64,000 nucleotides of DNA from Hyphomicrobiales bacterium. GTDB lineage: Bacteria > Pseudomonadota > Alphaproteobacteria > Rickettsiales > JACKKO01. The notes below the pieces were generated by a model. That model saw only the letters and a program-made list of their open reading frames with translations, made no database searches and was not told where the DNA came from. Below, piece after piece: positions 25,601 to 33,968 of the stretch; the first letter of the stretch is position 1; every line of letters begins with the position of its first letter. Position numbers and translations under genes: made by a program. Location of the stretch: NCBI GenBank assembly GCA_024236395.1, contig JACKKO010000002.1, forward strand, positions 124,001 through 188,000. Reading direction: 5' to 3'.

Positions 25601-27759
25601 CCGCGTGGGGTTGTAACTACATCATATGCAGAAACTTCTGAACCTGTCTGGTCATAGACACGCGCCTCATCAGCACCACCTACTATAGCATAAATATAGC
25701 CGTTATCATCGACATCAATATCCCTGACCTCATCTCCGGCATTAATGGGGAACCCTCCCGAAGAGATCTGATTACCGTCGGAATCCCATTTGCGGATATA
25801 GCCGTCCGTATCCCCGGCGGTATAGATATAATTCCCCGGCCCTACAGCAATATTATTAATATTGCTGTGCCCGGTAGCCACGGACCATTGTTCTGACAGG
25901 CTGGTATTATACTTCCGGAGATTCTCGCCACCATCCCCAACATACACATAACCATCACTATCTATCGCAATACCTTTTACCTTATAACCAATCGCTACAT
26001 ACGCCTGCTGTGACAGGCTGCTATTTATCCGGTGGAGGTCATTGTCATCACCTCCGCAATAGATATAATCATTATTACGATCTACTGTAACGGCTAGCAC
26101 TGCATCACCAGTGCCACCCTCCGTAAATGTCCCCAAATAGCCGCAGGAGGAATCAAATTTCATCACCTTGCCTCGATAAGTCCCCAAATAGATATTGCCG
26201 GAAGAATCCGTGGCAATATCCTCTGTAAACGTTTGGCCGGCAAGGTTGCCGCCACTATAACAACAGGCCGTGCTGCCATCCGATGGGTTCAGCTTACAAA
26301 GCTGCTCATCATCCCCCGTGGTGTAAATATACCCACTGGAATCCACCCACATCCGGTTGGCTTTACCGCTATGTGGCGACACCGCCCAGACTTCGGACGA
26401 ACCACTGATCTTGCGGTTTTCCGCCCCGCCATCAGTGCTAACATAAAACATTTGCGGGGAACCACCTGTCGTACTACCACCACTTGCCCCACTGGAAGAC
26501 GAACTGCTTGATCCACCCGATGAAGAACTTGATGAAGAGCTGGAAGAAGAGGAGCTGGAGGAACTTGATGAGCTGGAAGAACCACCTCCGGCCGCGCATA
26601 CATCCCCCACATAGATCGAACGGCATAGGTCAATGCCATTAATTGTGTCAGTATGACCGGTATAACTCCATACCAGGCTACCACTCGCATTCCACTTTTT
26701 CAGCGTGTCATCACGGCCACCCGTAAAGAAGTTCCCCACATCATCCACCGCAATCCCCTCAATATAATCACTGGTGATCGACGTATAGGATGCAATCGTG
26801 TTACAGCTTGAATCAATAACCCGGACACTTCTGTCACGTGAGGATGCATACGCATATTCACTCGGCCCAATGTCAATATCCGTCACCCGGCCGCCAAAGC
26901 TGCTGTAGGTACACAATAGCGTACTACAATCCGAACTCACTACTTTAATACTACCGCCATTTGTGCCTATATAAATTCGTCCACTGCTATCCGCTGCAAC
27001 ACCCCATGCAGCACTGCCTGCATCATAGGTACACTGCACATTCTTATCCGTATCCAGCTTGACCATTATCCCATCATCCAGGCTCGCATACACATAGCCA
27101 TCACGGTAGAATACGTCATTTACCTGGTCGGTTGCCGTATATTTCCATACCTGACTGCCCGAAGAATTAATCTTAAACAGGAAAAAATCTTCCCCCCCTG
27201 AATAGACGTTACCGCTCTCATCCACCGCTACCGTCGTTGGATTCAGCGTATGCCCGGTAAATGTCCACATCGTTGTCTGATCTGAGATACGGACTTTCTT
27301 TACTTTCTCACCCGTACAGGCCGAGTAACTGTATTCCCCATCCACTGCAACACCATATACACTGTTGGTATGCCCCGTATACGTCCACCCTAATGATCCC
27401 GTATCCGCATCAATCTGGCGTACGGTATCATCACTACTTGCCGTATAAACATAATCCGCCGCACCACCAGTGCTTCCGCCACTGCTCCCACCCGATGTTG
27501 AAGAAGATCCAGAGGACGAAGAGCTTGAGGACGATGAACTGCTGCTGGATGAAGAGCTTGAGGACGAAGAACTACTGCTGGATGACCCGCCACTGGTAGA
27601 AGACGAACTGCTCGAGGCACTGCTGGCTGTCAAGTACTCATCCACCTTAAAAAGCACGATATCATCAAACTGCGACATACTTTGTGCAATGGAAATTGAG
27701 CGGAATAGCACCAGTACGATCACCAGCGCAAAAACAAATGCGGGTATACGAATACGCAT
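22615..27759 (-). CDS. Giant exported protein: three blade-repeat propellers, polyserine linkers, twin LamG-like domains
   Basis: This 1714-residue protein has a signal peptide (1-26). Four serine/glycine linkers lie at about 46-99, 387-434, 1104-1150 and 1387-1446. Between linkers 1 and 2, and 2 and 3, lie WD40/PQQ-like blades of about 40 residues with the pattern DSSGNIYxGxxDxxxxKxNSSG. I count seven in each of three groups (about 102-385, 435-735, 822-1100), so three seven-bladed propellers. A Pro/Ala-rich bridge (about 736-820) joins groups two and three. The C-terminal part is a duplicated concanavalin/LamG-like domain (1153-1386; 1447-1714), each copy opening IPVTAN and closing R-Q-S-V-E-C-Y-L-A-x-K-W-G-V. 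Such folds bind glycans or proteins at the cell surface. A GGGGAG site precedes the ATG. Function is unknown; a role in adhesion or prey/host contact is speculative. Confidence 0.85.
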   Translation of the reverse strand: MRIRIPAFVFALVIVLVLFRSISIAQSMSQFDDIVLFKVDEYLTASSASSSSSSTSGGSSSSSSSSSSSSSSSSSSSSSSSSSGSSSTSGGSSGGSTGGAADYVYTASSDDTVRQIDADTGSLGWTYTGHTNSVYGVAVDGEYSYSACTGEKVKKVRISDQTTMWTFTGHTLNPTTVAVDESGNVYSGGEDFFLFKINSSGSQVWKYTATDQVNDVFYRDGYVYASLDDGIMVKLDTDKNVQCTYDAGSAAWGVAADSSGRIYIGTNGGSIKVVSSDCSTLLCTYSSFGGRVTDIDIGPSEYAYASSRDRSVRVIDSSCNTIASYTSITSDYIEGIAVDDVGNFFTGGRDDTLKKWNASGSLVWSYTGHTDTINGIDLCRSIYVGDVCAAGGGSSSSSSSSSSSSSSSSSSSSSGGSSSSSSSGASGGSTTGGSPQMFYVSTDGGAENRKISGSSEVWAVSPHSGKANRMWVDSSGYIYTTGDDEQLCKLNPSDGSTACCYSGGNLAGQTFTEDIATDSSGNIYLGTYRGKVMKFDSSCGYLGTFTEGGTGDAVLAVTVDRNNDYIYCGGDDNDLHRINSSLSQQAYVAIGYKVKGIAIDSDGYVYVGDGGENLRKYNTSLSEQWSVATGHSNINNIAVGPGNYIYTAGDTDGYIRKWDSDGNQISSGGFPINAGDEVRDIDVDDNGYIYAIVGGADEARVYDQTGSEVSAYDVVTTPRGVAVYSTTGWAMNAPGGNPLEAPKMFAGSAPAKDARKPQTNAAMSVALAEFDYGPAIPEPIAPEARTKLAVAFSPEGGAVSMDNFSDSLFSPAASGAATYVYAVSLDNTLKKIDASTGSAAWSYSGYGGDVNAVAVDSSGNAYIGGATNKIFKINSSGTKVWESTAHSDVILGIAVDPDDSAIYSVDDGGKVKRISTSTGSQVWTATIDPAEPNNAVDVDATYVYVGNDNDEVYKRNKSTGAAVCSKTSTITDGIQSIKADGSGNFYAGDRDNKVYKLNSSCSIQCTKALSGDDLKWVMGLAIDDSGYIYGSSTDGKVYKINSSCGTVSTFSSIHSSNIFEVDVDSAGNIYTVSGDNTLKKSNSSGTVQWTYSGFSDDVVDVMAFSSGGGSSSSSSSSSSSSSSSSSSSSSSSGSSSSTSGGSSSGGCGTIPVTANMLLRVDACNTVSISTSVSSSGTVVDTWGDISGNANCTSGAACDFTATSTNRPLYSGSHTINSIQTPYFDGTDDYMISADMSSTRNQPFTIFIVGQYDTGAYAGRYFFAAENSADIGFGANTSSKYRLEADTVLTEPSPTVDGSVHIYSLVVNSTSSEIFVDGNSIVSGDAGVQPFLTTKGIYLGTRNATPQYPLKGKIAEFVIYETAMGTTNRQSVECYLASKWGVSIAGCGGGSSSSSSSGGASSSSSSSSSGGSSSSSSSGGSSSSSSSSSSGASSSSSSSSSTSGGVMVSCDNYTAPGSGEIPVTANILLRLDASDPSSLTTSDSSSGAIVVDSWGDISSANACTSGAACDFVASGSVRPIYSDSYKINAIKTPYFDTSHEMLSSDFTSTQDQPITAFVVAQLDADWNSSSGGSTFFASETGVNVAFFAHPTGYYRLESNNDLDSNGTPSVTPDSSVHVYSVVLNDNPDSTNGSKLYMDGSEVTLDPQYGTDGDSGALGFSASNGVRLGVRNGSAQYRLKGKYAELIFYDGLLNNADRQSVECYLADKWGVTISGC
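23425..23600 (-). repeat. Polyserine/glycine linker 4 (between the two LamG-like domains)
   Basis: This stretch codes for about 59 residues of Ser runs broken by Gly, Ala and Thr, using mixed Ser codons. It separates the two related C-terminal domains and is probably an extended, possibly glycosylated spacer. Confidence 0.85.
24310..24450 (-). repeat. Polyserine linker 3, containing a GAG microsatellite
   Basis: This encodes about 47 Ser/Gly residues between the third propeller and the first LamG-like domain. The plus strand holds nine consecutive GAG triplets (24365-24391), read as repeated TCC serine codons. It is prone to slippage in whole codons, so linker length may vary between strains without loss of frame. 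Confidence 0.85.
26460..26600 (-). repeat. Polyserine linker 2 (between propellers 1 and 2)
   Basis: About 47 residues of Ser with scattered Gly, between blade-repeat groups one and two of the giant exported protein. Serine codons are mixed (TCC, TCT, TCA, AGC, AGT). Confidence 0.85.
27466..27625 (-). repeat. Polyserine linker 1 (after the signal peptide region)
   Basis: About 54 residues of Ser with Gly and Thr between the N-terminal membrane-proximal region and the first propeller. It would hold the globular part away from the membrane if the signal sequence stayed uncleaved. Confidence 0.85.
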
Positions 27760-28126
27760 AACAGTGTTACTCCCCTTCTTTCCGCCTTACCCGCCTTCTG
27801 AACAACACGGATAAGTACCTTAGGTTCTGATATATTTTTTACGCTTCTGCAAGTCCTTCTTCAGATTTTAGACAGTACACCAACACGCGCCCCATAGAAT
27901 GGTGCCGGATAGCGTCACTTCCCACGTATTTTTCAAACCAAAAAACCACTCCACTGTTTCGTATCTTTTCCTCTCCAGAGCCGGCACGCCACCACAAAAG
28001 AGCCTGTCGCTGTATTATCCTGGTAACAACTTTAAAAAAGTAAGCAGCACCACCAGAAAACCGCTAATAAAACTATACCACACTTTTATTTATTTCAGTA
28101 GGTTATATTTAATATTTAATGTAAAT
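27760..28126. other. Gene-free stretch between the giant exported protein and tyrA
   Basis: These 367 bp lie upstream of the giant gene and downstream of tyrA, both on minus. The tyrA-proximal 100 bp are very AT-rich; the other part has average composition. I see no coding frame with a ribosome site, no strong terminator hairpin and no clear promoter pair, although the promoter for the giant gene must be here. Confidence 0.6.
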
Positions 28127-29347
28127 TTATTTCACCTTCTGATACAAGGTTCTATAGATTTCCGTGGCGGGTTTGAGTACCTCTGCAAGCATCTCTTGTG
28201 GCTCCCGCATCACCTGTTCCTGCAAACGGTGGATGATGGTCAGCACATCCGAAATCAATACTAAAAGTATCGTATGGCTACGCTGCATATCATCAAATGG
28301 TAGTGTGAGTGTCAGCAAATTTTCCGTAAACCCGTTAATCCCCCCGCTGGAAGCAAACGGCAACTCCGCATCACTGAGTCCCTCCATCAGGGCGGAAGCC
28401 ATCATATAAGGCATCTGGTTCAGAAGGATATCTGCCGCCCCCGATTGCACCACCACGGGTTCGGTTGCGGTATACTGCCGCGAAGGTTCCAGCATCCGGC
28501 GCTTTGTTTCCGCCTTTTCAATAAAGTGCTGAAAGGCCGTATGATCCCCCTGCCTAATGAAATCCGCCAACGCCCTGATATTTTCCTCAAACATTGCCAA
28601 CGCCTGCAGCACGTTCACACGGTTCGCCCGGAAGATATCATACCACATCGCCACATCGGATCCTGTCAGCCGGATAAACGCCTGGAACCGCCTGTCATTT
28701 GCTTCTTTTATTGTCTGCCGCACTGCCTCCGGCTGTGCCTGCACCAGCACCCCGAAGGCGTAGCTCAGGAACTGCACAGAGTGCGATACCATGGCATAGG
28801 TGAAATCATGATGCGTGGATTCCATCGTCACCACATCCGCCCCCACCGCTTCCCACAGTTTCCGCACCTTCTCCAGTGCCGTATCCGAAGTATAGGCCGT
28901 GGGAGTGAGTACTACTTTCTTGCCATCATAGAGTGTGGCAAATCCTGCTTCCGGGCCACTTTTTTCCGTACCGGCGATCGGGTGCCCCGGCACAAAGTTT
29001 GCTTTCTGCTCGCCTGTAAGATGATGCAGCACCTCTTGCGCAGGCGCATGTTTGACGGATCCCACATCCGTCAGCACCGCACCGGGCTTCATATGCGGCG
29101 CAATGGCTTCCACCAGCGCGGCATAACTGCTGAGTGGCGTACACAATACCACCATATCCGCATCCTTCACGGCGTCTTCAGGCTGCTGAGTCAGCAAATC
29201 ATAAATGCCCTGTGTGCGGCAGGTCTCTAATGAACGTTTGCTACGCGCATAGGCAGAAATGGTAGCAGGATAATGATTGCTTTTAAGTGCGCGGGCCAGC
29301 GATCCGCCCATCAGCCCGGTGCCGAGAATGGCAATCCTATGGCTCAT
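28127..29347 (-). CDS. tyrA: Prephenate/arogenate dehydrogenase family protein, extended C-terminus
   Basis: This 406-residue protein has the NAD(P)-binding start ILGTGLMGGSLARAL, the segment VVLCTPLSSY, and the substrate motif GHPIAGTEKSGPEA. THHDFTYAMVSHSVQFLSYA is the conserved helical-domain motif. It oxidatively decarboxylates prephenate (or arogenate) for tyrosine synthesis. It is about 100 residues longer than typical TyrA; the extra helical region (about 300-400) has a segment NQMPYMMASALMEGLSDAE reminiscent of a second copy of the dimerisation helices. The ATG overlaps the csrA stop by 4 nt. Confidence 0.88.
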   Translation of the reverse strand: MSHRIAILGTGLMGGSLARALKSNHYPATISAYARSKRSLETCRTQGIYDLLTQQPEDAVKDADMVVLCTPLSSYAALVEAIAPHMKPGAVLTDVGSVKHAPAQEVLHHLTGEQKANFVPGHPIAGTEKSGPEAGFATLYDGKKVVLTPTAYTSDTALEKVRKLWEAVGADVVTMESTHHDFTYAMVSHSVQFLSYAFGVLVQAQPEAVRQTIKEANDRRFQAFIRLTGSDVAMWYDIFRANRVNVLQALAMFEENIRALADFIRQGDHTAFQHFIEKAETKRRMLEPSRQYTATEPVVVQSGAADILLNQMPYMMASALMEGLSDAELPFASSGGINGFTENLLTLTLPFDDMQRSHTILLVLISDVLTIIHRLQEQVMREPQEMLAEVLKPATEIYRTLYQKVK

Positions 29348-29655
29348 TCTGTAGATTCTGTGGGTGATGCCGTCGGCTTTTTTGTACGCAGTGTATTACG
29401 TGACTTGTTGGCCGATGTTTTTACATCAATACCGGAAAGCACCTTGCTTAAATCTTCCGTGATATCCGCATCTGATTTCGAAGCAGCAATATTCTCCCGC
29501 ACAATGCGGTCGTGAATCTCCTTGCGCAGCACCGAGGCTTCCGGCGGGAATGTAAATCCCAGCTTCACGGAGCGCCCGCGCACCTCCATGACCTTCACTT
29601 CAATGTTATCATTGATGATGATAGATTCGCCGATCTTGCGTACCAGATACAGCAT
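29344..29655 (-). CDS. csrA: Carbon storage regulator CsrA with long C-terminal extension
   Basis: Residues 1-60 are a full CsrA/RsmA domain (MLYLVRKIGESIII, VKVMEVRGRSVKLGF, SVLRKEIHDRI) with the RNA-contacting R44 kept. CsrA dimers bind GGA motifs in mRNA leaders and control translation and stability. The typical protein is about 60 residues; this one has 103, the extra part being a hydrophilic Ser/Thr/Lys/Asp tail. It sits tightly inside an operon: its ATG is 3 nt after the serB stop and its own stop overlaps the tyrA start. An AAAGGA sequence 12-17 nt upstream of the ATG is both ribosome site and possible CsrA target, so self-repression is plausible. Confidence 0.93.
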   Translation of the reverse strand: MLYLVRKIGESIIINDNIEVKVMEVRGRSVKLGFTFPPEASVLRKEIHDRIVRENIAASKSDADITEDLSKVLSGIDVKTSANKSRNTLRTKKPTASPTESTE

Positions 29656-29658
29656 GGC

Positions 29659-30576
29659 CTACGTGTCCTTTATCTCACTAGACGAGTACCCCTGAACATA
29701 GAGCAAAGCAGATAAATCACAAGTATCAATCCGCATTGGCACTTGCTCACGTACAATCGGGTGGGCATGAAAGGCCACACCCAGACCGGCGCGAAGCAGC
29801 ATGGGCAGGTCATTTGCGCCATCTCCTACCGCGATAACATGATGAGGATTAAGGTTATTTTCTTCCATCAACACATTCAGGCAATTGAGCTTGGCGTGTT
29901 TATCCAGGATTGGCTCCACGACCTTCCCGGTCAGCGCCCCATTCTGAATTTCCAGAATATTGGCTTCTTCCATCATGAAGCCTGCTTTTTCTTTTACGCG
30001 CTGCGTAAAGAAGGTAAAACCGCCGGAAACCAGCACGGTCAGCGCCCCGTTTTCCCGCATGGTCTGCACCAGCGTGCACGCACCAGGCGTGAGGGTAATG
30101 CGCTCATTAAAGCAGGTCTCAAGCACCGATTCCGGCATATCCTTCAGTAGCGCCACCCGTTCCCGCAGCGCAGAGGGGAAATCCAGTTCCCCGTTCATCG
30201 CTTTTTCAGTGATGACCGCCACTTTCGCCTTCAAACCGGCAAAATTCGCCAGCTCATCAATACATTCCTGCTGGATGACCGTGGAATCCATATCACAGAT
30301 CAGCATCTTGCGGCGGCGCGACCGGTTCACCTGCACACACCAGTCAAAGGGCTGCTCTGCCAGCAGATGCAGTAAGGTACGCTGCGCTTCCTCCATTGGC
30401 AGCACGGCGTAATACACATCGCAGGCGACTCCCTCCGCCAGCCAGTGTACATCCTCCACAATGCCGCCACTGGCCTGCAATGCATCCACCACGCTATCCA
30501 CATCGGTTTGTACTAGATTTTGCACCTCCGGATTGGCTAATATAGTGGCCACAAAAGGTTTTTGCTGATGTTGCAT
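29659..30576 (-). CDS. serB: Phosphoserine phosphatase
   Basis: This 305-residue HAD-family enzyme hydrolyses phosphoserine in the last step of serine synthesis. The catalytic motif is D95-M-D-S-T; motif II is TVLVSGGFT (after GACTLVQTMRENG), and motif III is AVGDGANDLPML. The first 85 residues form the extra N-terminal domain common in SerB. The ATG at 30576 follows CAGGG at good spacing; a GTG lies 6 nt earlier. The start codon region overlaps that of miaA on the other strand. csrA and tyrA follow in the same operon. Confidence 0.94.
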   Translation of the reverse strand: MQHQQKPFVATILANPEVQNLVQTDVDSVVDALQASGGIVEDVHWLAEGVACDVYYAVLPMEEAQRTLLHLLAEQPFDWCVQVNRSRRRKMLICDMDSTVIQQECIDELANFAGLKAKVAVITEKAMNGELDFPSALRERVALLKDMPESVLETCFNERITLTPGACTLVQTMRENGALTVLVSGGFTFFTQRVKEKAGFMMEEANILEIQNGALTGKVVEPILDKHAKLNCLNVLMEENNLNPHHVIAVGDGANDLPMLLRAGLGVAFHAHPIVREQVPMRIDTCDLSALLYVQGYSSSEIKDT

Positions 30577-31482
30577 ATACACCCTGAGTTACATCCAGAC
30601 CGCCTGCGCGGTCATATTATTGGTCTTTCCGGCCCCACTGCCAGCGGTAAGACTGCCTTGGCGCTCCGGCTCGCGGAAGGGCTGGATTCTGTTATCATTA
30701 ATGCGGATAGCATGCAAGTTTACCGTGAAATACCCATTCTCACGGCACAGCCCACCCCGGAAGAACAGGCAACCGCTCCGCATCAGCTCTTTGGCATCCG
30801 CTCGGTGGCGGAGGATTTCTCCGTGGGGAAATGGCTCCCCCTGGCAACCGAGGCCATCACCCACGCGCTGGAGCGCGGCAAAACCCCGATCCTTGTTGGC
30901 GGAACAGGACTCTATTTCTATAATTTAATAAATGGATTATCTGAGATACCTCATGTATCAGATGAGGTTAGGAACACCGCCCGTACCATGTTGGAAACAC
31001 AGGGTCTGGAAGCCTTGGTAGAGGATTTACGCCAGCGCGACCCGGCAACCGCCGCCGCGATTGAGATCACTAACCCCCGCCGCGTGCTCCGGGCATGGGA
31101 AGTGCTGGAGGCAACCGGTATACCACTAATTGAATGGCAACACCACACCGCGCCACCTCCCTTTCCGGCGGAGCGCTACCGCCTCTTCTTCCTCGCGCCC
31201 GAACGGGAAACACTTTACGCGCGCATCAACCAGCGGTTTGAAACGATGTTCCATCATGGCGCGCTGGAAGAAGCGAAGACCGTTCGCAAGATGCACCTTT
31301 CTCCCGATCTACCCGCAATGAAAGCCCATGGACTGCCGGAGCTACTGGCCCACCTGCAAGGCACGATGACGTTGGAATACGCCATCGCCCAGGCACAAAT
31401 GAACACACGCCGTTATGCCAAACGGCAGTTTACCTGGTGGCGCGGCCAGATGGAAAACGTCACCTGGCTGGACGTGTCCTAG
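30568..31482 (+). CDS. miaA: tRNA dimethylallyltransferase
   Basis: This 304-residue enzyme prenylates A37 of tRNAs reading UNN codons. The P-loop GLSGPTASGKT (19-29), the NADSMQVYREIPILTAQPT segment, LVGGTGLYF and IEITNPRRVLRAWEV are conserved. I chose ATG at 30568, which has AAAAGG nine bases upstream; a TTG on each side is possible. All choices place the start inside the first codons of divergent serB. A short AT-rich patch (about 30911-30970, residues 115-135) interrupts otherwise GC-rich codon use. Confidence 0.95.
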   Translation: MLHIHPELHPDRLRGHIIGLSGPTASGKTALALRLAEGLDSVIINADSMQVYREIPILTAQPTPEEQATAPHQLFGIRSVAEDFSVGKWLPLATEAITHALERGKTPILVGGTGLYFYNLINGLSEIPHVSDEVRNTARTMLETQGLEALVEDLRQRDPATAAAIEITNPRRVLRAWEVLEATGIPLIEWQHHTAPPPFPAERYRLFFLAPERETLYARINQRFETMFHHGALEEAKTVRKMHLSPDLPAMKAHGLPELLAHLQGTMTLEYAIAQAQMNTRRYAKRQFTWWRGQMENVTWLDVS

Positions 31483-31541
31483 CCTGCTTTTTATACACCA
31501 GTTCCAGTTGAGTCCGCTCCCATATAGTGTATGATGCTGGC

Positions 31542-32429
31542 ATGGGGTTGCTTCGGACTGGGTTATTGCTTGCTGCACTGACTGCGCTTTTTGGCGTGGT
31601 TGGGCTGGCGATTGGTGGTCAGAGCGGTATGCTGATTGCACTGGCTTTTGCTCTAGTCATGAACCTACTTGCCTATTGGAACTCCGATAAAATCGTACTG
31701 CGTCAATACCGCGCCCAGCCCATCGCGCCAGAGGAACACCCGCAGCTGCACGCTATAATTGGACGACTGGCGCACAATGCTGGCATCCCTACCCCCAAAG
31801 CGTATATTATTGATACGCCACAGCCCAATGCCTTTGCCACCGGGCGCAACCCACAGCATGGAGCCGTTGCCATGACCACCGGGCTGATGCAAATACTGAA
31901 TGAGGACGAGCTGGCCGGTGTAATCGCTCATGAAATGGGCCATATCCGTAATCGCGATACACTCACCATGACCATTACCGCCACCATTGCCGGCGCCATT
32001 AGCACATTGGCCAATTTTGGCATGTTTATGGGCCGTGGGCGTGACCGCAACCCCATCCTGCTGATCGCGATGATGATTCTGGCTCCGATAGCCGCCATGT
32101 TAGTGCAAATGGGTATCTCCCGTACCCGTGAATACGCTGCTGATCGCGCCGGAGCTGAAATATCCGGCGACCCGCTGGCATTGGCCTCAGCTTTGCGTAA
32201 AATCGCTGGGGGCGCCGCGCGCACCGATAATATCGAGGCCGAACAAAACCCAGCCACCGCCCATCTATTTATCATCAACCCGCTACATATGCGGAAAATG
32301 GATAATCTCTTTGCCACACATCCCAATACTGAAAACCGCATTCGCGCGCTAGAAACACTGGCTGGCGATATGCAGGGCGGTCTGGGAATACAGGTTTCGC
32401 CATCACAACATGCCAGACCATGGGGGTAA
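31542..32429 (+). CDS. htpX: Membrane zinc protease HtpX
   Basis: A 295-residue M48 peptidase that degrades misfolded inner-membrane proteins. The zinc site is H130-E-M-G-H134 with a downstream Glu in [12 protein letters not shown]. Two N-terminal spans (about 5-50) and two further hydrophobic segments after the HEMGH helix fit the family. The start [14 protein letters not shown] at 31542 matches the HtpX N-terminus; a GTG 15 nt upstream is less likely. yceI follows at 4 nt. Confidence 0.95.
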   Translation: MGLLRTGLLLAALTALFGVVGLAIGGQSGMLIALAFALVMNLLAYWNSDKIVLRQYRAQPIAPEEHPQLHAIIGRLAHNAGIPTPKAYIIDTPQPNAFATGRNPQHGAVAMTTGLMQILNEDELAGVIAHEMGHIRNRDTLTMTITATIAGAISTLANFGMFMGRGRDRNPILLIAMMILAPIAAMLVQMGISRTREYAADRAGAEISGDPLALASALRKIAGGAARTDNIEAEQNPATAHLFIINPLHMRKMDNLFATHPNTENRIRALETLAGDMQGGLGIQVSPSQHARPWG

Positions 32430-32433
32430 TTTT

Positions 32434-33105
32434 ATGACTATGCTTCGCCTGCTGACACTTTCTACTCTGACTCTGTTGCTATGCTTCCCCGCTACCGGAA
32501 ATGCCGAGCCCAAGCGCTACATCTTTGATAAAGCACACACCGCCATATTGTTCTTCGTGAACCATCTGGGGTTTTCGGATACGGTGGGGCGTTTCACGGA
32601 CTATGACGGTTTTTTCATTTTCGATGAGGAAACCCCTGAAAACAGCCTGGTTGAGGTGAAGCTACGTCCGGCCGGTATCCGCACTCCCAGCCCGGAACTG
32701 GATGTGGAATTGCAGAATGACAAGTGGTTCCATACGGAAAAATTCCCGGAAATCCTGTTTAAAAGCACCAAGGTCGTGCGTACGGGCAGGAACACGGCAG
32801 ATGTCATCGGCTGGGTGACCATGCTGGATCAGACACAACCCGTCACCCTGCATGTGACGTTTAACAAATCCGGCGTTCACCCCATTAATAACAAGCGTGT
32901 CGCCGGCTTTTCCGCAAACACAGAGATCAACCGTTCCCACTTCGGGATGATTAATTACGTGCCAATGATTGGTGAAAAGGTACGCCTGGTCATTGAAACC
33001 GAGGGATTTGAAGAGGCTGCCGATACCACGCTTCCTGAGGAAGCCGTACCCCCGGCAGACTCAGAATCAAAGACGGGAGAAGAAAGTAACCCTGAAGAGT
33101 CCTAA
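32434..33105 (+). CDS. YceI-family periplasmic protein
   Basis: This 223-residue protein has a signal peptide ending GNAEP near residue 24 and one YceI lipocalin-like beta-barrel: YIFDKAHTAILFFVNHLGFSDTVGRF is the diagnostic strand pair, followed by SPELDVELQNDKWFHTEKFPEI. The family binds isoprenoid-type lipids in its pocket. The C-terminal 30 residues are an acidic, Pro/Ser/Glu-rich tail not part of the fold. The start at 32434 follows a GGGGG site. Confidence 0.9.
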   Translation: MTMLRLLTLSTLTLLLCFPATGNAEPKRYIFDKAHTAILFFVNHLGFSDTVGRFTDYDGFFIFDEETPENSLVEVKLRPAGIRTPSPELDVELQNDKWFHTEKFPEILFKSTKVVRTGRNTADVIGWVTMLDQTQPVTLHVTFNKSGVHPINNKRVAGFSANTEINRSHFGMINYVPMIGEKVRLVIETEGFEEAADTTLPEEAVPPADSESKTGEESNPEES

Positions 33106-33111
33106 TCACCC

Positions 33112-33834
33112 ATGGAATTCCTCACCGACTATCACCTCTGGGTAAGCTTCCTGTCCCTGACTTTGCTGGAGATTGTTCTCGGCATTGATAATGTGGTGTT
33201 TATTGCCCTGCTGGTGGGGCACCTGCCCGCAAAACTACAACAGAAAGCCCGTGTTATTGGCCTGACACTGGCGCTGCTAATGCGTATCCTCATGTTGTTA
33301 GGTGTGGCATGGATTATCAGCCTGAAGGAACCGCTCTTCACCCTGTGGGAAATCAGCTTCTCCGCCAAAAGCCTGTTGATGCTGGCCGGTGGGCTGTTCC
33401 TCATCGGCAAAGGCACCTCCAGTATCCATGAAGAGGTCACCGGCGAAGAAAAAGAAGCCTATGCCAGCTATACCGGCGGCTTCCTGGCAACGATCCTGCA
33501 AATCGTTGTGGTGGATATGATTTTCTCGCTGGATTCCGTCATGACTGCCGTGGGACTGACGGAAAACATCCCCGTTATTGTTGGCGCTATGACGATCGCC
33601 ATGATCGTGATGATTGCCGCTTCTGGCTACATTGCTGATTTTATTACCCGTTTTCCCACACTGAAGATGTTAGCGTTATCGTTCATCATGATGATTGGCG
33701 TCTTCCTGGTGGCCGAGGGGATGGGCTTCCATGTGCCGAAGGGCTATATCTACTTCGCCATGGCCTATTCCCTCACCGTGGAGGTATTGAACATGCTGGC
33801 CCGCAAACGGAGGCGGATGCGCGGTCGTTCATAG
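33112..33834 (+). CDS. TerC-family integral membrane protein
   Basis: The 240-residue protein has about seven hydrophobic spans. TerC landmarks are LLEIVLGIDNVVFIALL (17-33) and VVDMIFSLDSVMTAVGL, each with conserved acidic residues within the membrane. Family members are linked to metal (manganese or tellurite) handling and to folding of exported metalloproteins. The C-terminus is strongly basic (ARKRRRMRGRS). It follows yceI by 6 nt. Confidence 0.92.
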   Translation: MEFLTDYHLWVSFLSLTLLEIVLGIDNVVFIALLVGHLPAKLQQKARVIGLTLALLMRILMLLGVAWIISLKEPLFTLWEISFSAKSLLMLAGGLFLIGKGTSSIHEEVTGEEKEAYASYTGGFLATILQIVVVDMIFSLDSVMTAVGLTENIPVIVGAMTIAMIVMIAASGYIADFITRFPTLKMLALSFIMMIGVFLVAEGMGFHVPKGYIYFAMAYSLTVEVLNMLARKRRRMRGRS

Positions 33835-33968
33835 GGAAGAGAATCACCTCTTAACTAAGAAGTTAGTTTTCCATTAAATAGTGGGAATGATGCCCTCTGG
33901 TGAACAGCTTCAGAACCTGCGCGGAGGCTATGCTATTGATTTTTAAAATCTTCTACCAATATAAACTT

